NCBI GenBank assembly: GCA_033819885.1
Contig: JAQYUZ010000038.1
Location: 102,687-166,686, forward strand
DNA length: 64,000 nt
From: Microbotryomycetes sp. JL201
Lineage: Eukaryota > Basidiomycota > Microbotryomycetes
Reading direction: 5' to 3'
How positions within the stretch are numbered: position 1 is the stretch's first letter; every line of letters starts with the position of its first letter. The translations under genes were made by a program, and so were the position numbers. Shown here one piece after another: positions 57,444 through 64,000 of this stretch. The notes beneath the pieces were generated by a model. That model ran no database searches and was not told where the DNA came from. It was given only the letters and a program-made list of their open reading frames with translations.

Positions 57444-60400
57444 TCAAACGTTTGCATTGTCCATGTCGCTCAACAACGAATCTAGTTGGGCAGCAATCAC
57501 AGAGTTTGGAGCTCTGGACTTGAGCTCTCTGTTCAACAGGATCCACAACCGAAACACTCGGTCAGTGAGTGCTTGCCATCATGAGGCGACCAGATCAAAA
57601 ACAAAAGAGCAAGAATGAAAACGTACAGTAGTTTGCCTCTCTCGCCTTTTCTGACACACTCTTGACCCGCCAAATTCCACTCTCCAGTTTGCACATACAA
57701 TTCGACCCTGTTTTTGGGTTCACACCTGCCTATAAAGTTGACCGCTTGACGATGATGACCTGTCGCGATGAGATGTTCGACCCAAGGTTCGAAACCGATT
57801 GGCGACTTTTTGCTCCTTGCAAACAATTCGAGCGACTCCCAATCTCGAAGAGACACTAGGGCTTTCATTTTGATGTACCAGAATCTGGACAGTTTGGCTA
57901 TCAATAACCTTGGCTGATCGACATTCGGCCAAGAGGGAGTGCGGTCAAGCGGTAGCGATGACTCACCTCTTGTCAGAAACCTTGAAATCGCTCCTGAGCT
58001 TGTCTGCCTTTTTGTGTTGACCATTCACGATGCAGTGTCGGATCGTGTCGTTGACGCTCAGTCCGACATAAGACTTGCCGGGCGATTCTTGTTCGAGCGA
58101 TTGTTGAAACGTCAGCAATTTTAGGTACTCGTCCGTCATCTGTACAAAGCCGAATGTCGGTCAAACATTCTACATTGCGAGTCGTCGGTCAAAGGCCTCG
58201 ACAAACCTTTGCTTCAAAGGCACAATCTCGATCATCACCGAACGATTTTGCCGCCGACCTCACTTTCGCCATGCGTTCACCGAAATCCTCAAGACAAGTA
58301 AAACGAATTTCAGTCATCTTGCCACGACCGGATGAGAAAGAAGAATCACCTCCGTTGACAAACTTTGCTCCAACTCCAAGCATGCCGTTTCTTTCCATCG
58401 GTCGTCTTGATAGTAGAAATCGCGCAAAAGTTCAATATCGTTCTCTTTCGCAAACACTTTGAGCAATGCGACAGCGTCGGGCTTTCGGTCAACGAATCTG
58501 AAAAAATCGCCAAGCGCATGAGTCTTGCGCAATTGGATCAGGACGATGTACACTGGGTCCGACGCATCATTGTCAGTTGAAGCTTGTACCCAACGTCGTC
58601 ATCGAAAGCGACACTCACCGAGGTTCGGGTCGCCGCTCTCAATGGCCTTTGTCAAAGCAAGGTCCTCCTCTTTCATGCTCAGTAACAGAGGCACCTGCTT
58701 GGAAGCCCTCTTTTCGTGTTCTAGCAACTTGGTCGCCAAACCCGATTTGCCGCTGACCCAAGCCGAATGTGCAACGTCTGCGCACGACACGTCGTACTGG
58801 TTCGCTAGCTTGGAGACAATTTCTTGACAGATTGCATCTTCTGAAGGGCTCGTCAGGGAAGTGCCAAGAGCTGCGATTCGAGTACGCGCCCAATGCTTGA
58901 GCACGGGGGCTGTAGACAGTCTGAGGTACGTAGATATGCGCAATGCCAGCAGATGCTTCGACCGAGCTGTGAGTCGGTCAATGAGGTAGCTCGCCGCTCG
59001 ACTTTTGAACCTAATTTTGCACAAGTCGAATGAATGCATGTATTGATGTCCCACAACGCGCAAGCTTACTCTTCGTACGTGACCGGGATCCCAACATCAA
59101 ACGAACGCACCGCGTTCAGTACACGAAGCGTCTGCGTCATTTCAACGAAAGCAGTTGGATTGTAGACGTCAATGAACGTCTTGCCGAACGTAGCTGCCTG
59201 CCGTGCTTGTCAGTACAGTTTCATTGTTTTCGGCGGCAAAGTCTTGGCAATTTGCGTACTTTCAGCAATCTCTTTTGCCAAAAAACGTCAAATTCTTTGC
59301 CGGCTGCGTCAATACACGTGTCGACAGCGGATACGAGGTCTCGCTTGATGCTGCGAACATATTCGTCCGCTCTCGGTGATTTGGCATCGAACAATTCCGA
59401 TGCCTCGAACAAGATGGCAGCCGGCGATGCTGACCCTGGTCTGAACACGTCTTGCGACGTTTCTGAAATTTGATGGTCAGTCAGGCAAGAAGAAGCGCAT
59501 AATGATACTTTGAACTCACGCGGAACAATCTGCAGCAGTTCGTGTGCATCGTTGCTGATAATGCGTGTACCGTCCATCTCGCCAACAAGAGCTACTGGAT
59601 CGGCGTAGAAATATCTAAGCCAAAGAGCTAGGTCAGCCACATCACGTGCTCGCGCCGAGACGCACAAAACGCACTTGAGTGATTCACCAAACGGACCCAT
59701 CATGACGAGAGTGCGGTCCCAAGCCACAACAACCGTGTTATTGCCGCACCAAACGATCTGACCCGGCGCGGTCGTTTCACCTTCGTTGCCGAGGTCGAGT
59801 TCAGACAGTGACCTTGTGAAGTCGGACGACGCAACCCATAGTTGCGGCGAAACACCCGCTGGGTGAGAAAGCAATCCGAGCAAGCGCCCGTTCGGGGATG
59901 CAGATATCTTGGTAAACGGTCCTCGCGTTATTCTCTGAGGACGTCAAAAGTGTGAGCTTTACCTTACACAGAGAGCAGGTGAGACGAACCTGATCGACGA
60001 CGTCAATCTCGTCTATTCTGAGGATCGTGTGATTGGTCGAGACAAGAACTTCGACGTGCCGCGATTGACTGTCGTCAGAAGGCAAGACGCACCAACTTGC
60101 GGGCGGATCGGTCAGGCCAGCGTTTGCTAGAGGAATAATTTTGCCTCCTTGACGTGCTGATGACGCTGCTGATGAAGCTTCCTCCGCCACCGAATCCCAC
60201 CCTCGGACTTCGATAAAGGTGAGGTTGTTCAGCAGGACGACCATGCCGTGCTCGTAGATGCGCGCCTCGAGCACGCCGGCTTCTTGCGCTTCGTGGCCAA
60301 GGGAGTGTTGTGAATAGCTTGGGGAAACGGATGTGCCGATCGACAGCGAGTATATGCGATACGACCCATCTTGGGTCAAGACGGCCAAGTTCTCGTTCAC

Positions 60401-60855
60401 GGTCCAACCTAGGGCTACAATTCTTGCCGAAGAGTCCCACTGATGCGATTGTGAAAGGTAGCGTCAGGTGTCACACGAGCATTCGAGGGCATCGCACTCG
60501 GAACGTCGGCCCCACCTGGATCGTCTGCATGAGCACGCCTGCCGCCGAGTAGACGATGATCTTTGCCTTGCCGGGCGCATTGATTTGGCCCATGTCGTTT
60601 GAGGTTATCAGCACTGGCTTCCTATTGTCACGAATGACGGCTGATCGAGTACAGCGAGCGACGTCAGTGGTTCGCCAGGTTGCGCGCCCGTGTCCGAGCA
60701 TTACCGATCGGTCCACCGTTGAGAGACGCGCTCAGAATGTAGTCCGACAAGTCTTGCATGTTCCATTGCATCGTGTAGATGTCTTGCTTCCTGTAGAATG
60801 TTTCGCCGAGCGGCTCCCAGTTGGCGCTCGCCGGGCCATGAGGCGTGTCCGTCAT
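57444..60855 (-). CDS. VPS16: Vacuolar sorting protein Vps16 (HOPS/CORVET core)
   Basis: Class C Vps core subunit that binds Vps33 and links the tethering complexes at endosomes and vacuole. ATG 60855, MTDTPHGPASANWEPLGETF then YRKQDIYTMQWNMQDLSDYI. The beta-propeller half includes RKPVLITSNDMGQINAPGKA, KIIVYSAAGVLMQTI, GGKIIPLANAGLTDPPASWC and IVWCGNNTVVVAWDRTLVMM (family block CGNDxVVLxW). The helical C-terminal half has LAIRISTYLRL-like repeats, AKLLEHEKRASKQVPLLLSM, EEDLALTKAIESGDPNL and a Vps16 C-terminal block LFARSKKSPIGFEPWVEHLI. The last exon gives LLNRELKSRAPNSVIAAQLD and SLLSDMDNANV, stop at 57444-57446. About a dozen introns; individual junctions were not all resolved. Confidence 0.9.
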
Positions 60856-61143
60856 GGTGCAGAGACGACTCTTGCAATTCAGCTGACCGTGTTTACGTGT
60901 GCGTGTGCGTGCGCGTGACGAGTTCAAAGTCCGAGGGATGTGGAACCGCAGCTGCGCAGCTCGCGCCGACTCGGACCTCCTAAGTTGAAAGCTGAGAAGA
61001 AAGTTTGCATGACGCACCTGAGATAATATATGCTGTGATGACATGATTTGCGACGTCCAGTTTTGGGGCGCCGCTGTGCGGAAGCGCTGGCTGTGTGCGG
61101 TCCCGACTGCTTCGAGGTCACCTGACCTTGAACCGGTGCAGCG
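60856..61143. promoter_or_regulatory. Bidirectional promoter VPS16 / serine dehydratase
   Basis: 288 bp between opposing start codons. Contains GTGCGTGTGCGTGCGCGTG near 60898-60918 and an A/T-rich patch at about 61020-61045. No coding frame supported. Confidence 0.45.
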
Positions 61144-63851
61144 ATGATGCGGCAATCCCAGGCGACGCGTCTGCTGAGGCGAGCAGCGGTGGCCCCTCAG
61201 AGCCTTGTGTGTGCCAAACCATCACCCTGGCCCGCCACTGTGCACCAGCAAGGTTTGTACGCTCACACTCGAGCTCGCGCGGGCCGGGCGCTGTCAACGA
61301 CGATTCAACGGCACAACGCCATCCCACCGGCGCCCGTCGACGACGCAACCGGCGACCCTGCACACTCAAACTCGATTCAGGACGCAGATGACGCAAGACC
61401 GAGGCCCGAGCACGCCGTCGTGTCAACCTTCGGCAAGTCGCGGTTCGCTCAGACACACCATCCAGCTAAACGCTCGCACAGACTTGTTCTCGGTCGGAGT
61501 CGGGCCAAGCTCGTCGCACACTGTCGGCCCAATGCGTGCAGGCAAAATCTACATTCAGGCAAGTCTCGCAAAACACACCTTGCCCTTGAAAGCCAAAAAA
61601 ACTTCCTTTCCAACCGCCAGCTTGCCTTTTGCTGACAAGAACATATCCTGCAGGACCTGAGGAATATGGGCATCCTCGACAAAGTAGGACGATCCTGCTT
61701 GCTTGCACCTTGGAATATCCTGGCCAATCGCTGAGCACAGACGTACAGGTCAGGAAACTCAAAGTGGGCTTGTTCGGAAGCTTGGCGGCTACAGGCAAAG
61801 GACACATGACCCCACAAGCAGTCATGATGGGTCTTGAAGGCAATGACCCAGAAACGATAGAGCAAGTACAATGCAGCTCCGGACCCATCGAACCACCGCT
61901 GACGCCACACGCCGCGTCGTCTTCAGTCCTTTCACCATAAACAGTCGCTACGACGCAATCCTGTCTGACAAAGTCCTCACTCTCGGAGGAATCCATCAGA
62001 TCAAATACGACATGGACAGGGACATGCTCTGGACAAACGAGCCTCTGCCAACTCATCCGAACGGTTTAAGGTTCTCTGTTTTCGACGAAGAAGGAACCTT
62101 GCTTGCCACAAACGACTACTACAGCGTCGGTGGAGGCTTTGTGATAAACGAAAGAACGCAAGGTTCGCCGTCTGAGATGCCTGCTCGTCCCGAGCGCAGC
62201 TCACTGTTCTGAGCGCAGTCGATGAAAATTTGTACTTCCGCGCCGTCAACAAGGAAGATGCCCCTCAGTCTCGGAGGGATCAGACGCATGGTCTTCACAA
62301 CTACGCTGCACTGCCATCACCCTCTTCCTCTCAAGATGCGGCTTTTGACGAACCACCGTCAAAGCCAGACGTAAAGCCCCCGCCGTTCTTGTTCAGAGAC
62401 GCACAAGGTCTGCTCCGGTTGACGCGTCAGCAAAACATGACGATCGCACAGCTCGTCTGGGAAAACGAGCTATCTTTCAAAACGTCTGAACAAGTGTCCG
62501 AGGGCTTGCTCAGGATCTGGAGCGTTATGGACTCGAGCATCCGCGACGGAGTTAGCTCCACAGACGAGCGATTACCTGGTAGGCTCAAGGTCAGGAGAAG
62601 GGCCCCCGCGCTGTACCGAAGGCTGTTCAAGGGCTTCTTCCCGTCCTTGACACCGACGTCAGGCCACTCTGCTGCACTCGGCCGACCTGGGCAGTCGTCG
62701 GGATCGAAACAAGACGCATTGCCGCCGTCCGAATTAACAGGCTCGACGTCGTTGACCCGATCAGCTTCTCAGCATTCTAACGCTTCTTCGAGTCTACCCA
62801 AGAGGTCACGGGCCCCGCTCGTCGTAGGCGATTTCGAGCACGAGCTGGAGCCGGTTCCTTGGAAGAAGGAAGTGTTTCCAGGGATCGACTTTTTGTCTTG
62901 CTAGTGAGTTTCAAGAAAGGGCCTGATGGTCCCGTGATGTTGACGTTGGTTGGCAGCGCGATCGCAGTAAACGAACAAAACGCCGCAGGAGGACGAGTCG
63001 TTACGGCACCAACAAACGGCGCAGCAGGCGTCATTCCGTCTGTGCTCAAATACGTTCTCGAGTTTATTTCTGACAACCCAGACCGCGACTGCAAGACGTT
63101 CCTGTTGACTGCTGCAGGTAAACTGGCTTGGTTTGTTGCGAAAGTTTCGCTTATTGACCAATGTGGTCACAGCTGTCGGCATGTTGTTTAAACGAGGAGC
63201 GACAATCTCTGCGGCTGAGGGAGGCTGCATGGCAGAGGTCGGCGTCGCTACAGCGATGGCTGCAGCGGGTTATGTTTCAATCATGGGCGGTATGCAAGGA
63301 GCATTAATGCCGAGAAGATGACAGCTTGCTAACTATGTTGCGGCGTATAGGTTCTCCAGCACAGATTCTTCAAGCTGCAGAGATTGGTATCGAACACAGC
63401 CTTGGTTTGACGTGTGATCCGATTGATGGGCTCGTGCAAGGTATGCAAAAAGAGATACAACGTTTCCATCAAAAACCATGTTGACCAGTCCAAATTATTG
63501 CAGTGCCGTGCATGTGCGGACTGACTTGCACATTTTTTGCGGTCACAGAACTAACAAAGGATTGCGTTGCAGTGAAAGAAATTCGCTAGGAAGTGTCAAA
63601 GCTGTAACGGCCGCTCAACTTGCTCTGGCAGGTCAAGGTGAACATCATGTCAGCTTGGACGAGGCGATCGAGGCCATGCGTCTCACAGCGAGGGACATGC
63701 ACAGTCACTGTAAGCGCGTTTCAGACTACCAGAAACCGAGCGAAATTTGTTGACACTTTCTACCGCACTGATTGACTGTCAAGACAAAGAGACATCCATG
63801 TCTGGATTGGCGACGAGCGTAAAGATTCCTTTGTCCCTGCCTGCGTGTTAA
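61144..63851 (+). CDS. Iron-sulfur L-serine dehydratase (SdaA type), probably mitochondrial
   Basis: Deaminates L-serine to pyruvate with a [4Fe-4S] cluster, the bacterial-type enzyme rather than PLP-dependent Cha1. ATG 61144, with a basic leader [20 protein letters not shown] suggesting mitochondrial import. Beta domain: [50 protein letters not shown]. Alpha domain: [14 protein letters not shown]-like, [80 protein letters not shown], and tail [20 protein letters not shown]. The three expected cluster cysteines are visible (EGGC, LTC, VPC). A ~100-residue Ser/Pro/Arg-rich insertion lies between [12 protein letters not shown] and [12 protein letters not shown]. Exons 1 and 2 end at GC donors, and one exon is only 10 nt. 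Stop TAA 63849-63851. Confidence 0.88.
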
Positions 63852-63927
63852 AAAGTCGTAGAAATCGGCAACAATAGAACGTCTCGAGAGTGGCACGCAC
63901 ATAGATTCTTCAGTACATATCAAGGGG

Positions 63928-63928
<1 letters not shown>

Positions 63929-64000
<72 letters not shown>
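63929..64000. repeat. Poly-G run reaching the window edge
   Basis: 72 consecutive G (preceded by GGGGC) run to the last base. This is unlike anything else in the window and is most simply a sequencing or assembly artefact at a contig end; its biological reality is doubtful. Confidence 0.95.

Noticed and set aside
57784-57800. GGTTCGAAACC resembling a tRNA B box
   Set aside because: It lies in VPS16 coding sequence and no A box or cloverleaf surrounds it.

Overview
The window is nuclear DNA from a compact, intron-rich fungal genome. Almost every gene has an unmistakable fungal orthologue (TUP1, HAP2, RRG9, a PSTAIRE-type CDK1, MSS4, UGD1, COP1). Introns are mostly 45-120 bp with a CTNA(C) branch site close to the 3' AG. 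The gene set, the Ser/Gln/Pro-rich extensions and the tiny exons suggest a basidiomycete; a small-genome Pucciniomycotina (Mixia-like) species is my guess, an inference rather than something the sequence proves. No prophage, transposon, rRNA, tRNA or CRISPR array was seen. The window ends in a run of 72 G, probably a contig end or artefact.

Layout. 0-10 kb: NatC acetyltransferase NAA30, a ~100-aa unknown protein, the corepressor TUP1 and the COPII cargo adaptor SEC24, which here carries a WW-like domain spliced in frame upstream. 10-20 kb: SEC62 divergent from condensin subunit 1, then the CAAX protease RCE1 and protoporphyrinogen oxidase HEM14. 20-31 kb: a C2H2 transcription factor with polyQ and polyD, mitochondrial RRG9, CDK1 and the PI4P 5-kinase MSS4. 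31-45 kb: a PIG-P (GPI19) protein with a long N-terminal extension, a beta-lactamase-like serine hydrolase, a CFA20-domain protein, a zinc deaminase-like protein, the GTPase RBG1 and alpha-COP. 45-51.4 kb: the one accessory-looking block, with an alpha/beta hydrolase, an acetoacetate-decarboxylase-like protein, a CmcJ/AsaB-like enzyme and an NCS1 permease. 52-64 kb: HAP2, UDP-glucose dehydrogenase, LSM8, VPS16 and an iron-sulfur L-serine dehydratase of bacterial type with a mitochondrial-looking N terminus.

Functional themes are secretion (SEC24, SEC62, COP1, GPI19), endolysosomal traffic (VPS16, MSS4), cell cycle and chromosomes (CDK1, condensin), transcription (TUP1, HAP2, C2H2 factor) and mitochondrial or haem metabolism (HEM14, RRG9, serine dehydratase). 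Most are housekeeping genes in divergent or tandem pairs with short spacers.

The most interesting signals are in gene architecture. They are the WW-SEC24 fusion; a LSM8 start codon split by an intron; 10-22 nt microexons that carry critical residues (Fe-S cysteine, CDK1 Thr14/Tyr15, the RBG1 TGS domain); two consecutive GC-AG introns; a recurrent GTCAGT 5' splice site; and a CFA20 protein in what is presumably a non-flagellated fungus. Exon joins were worked out by eye from reading frame, splice consensus and family conservation; RNA-seq would be decisive.
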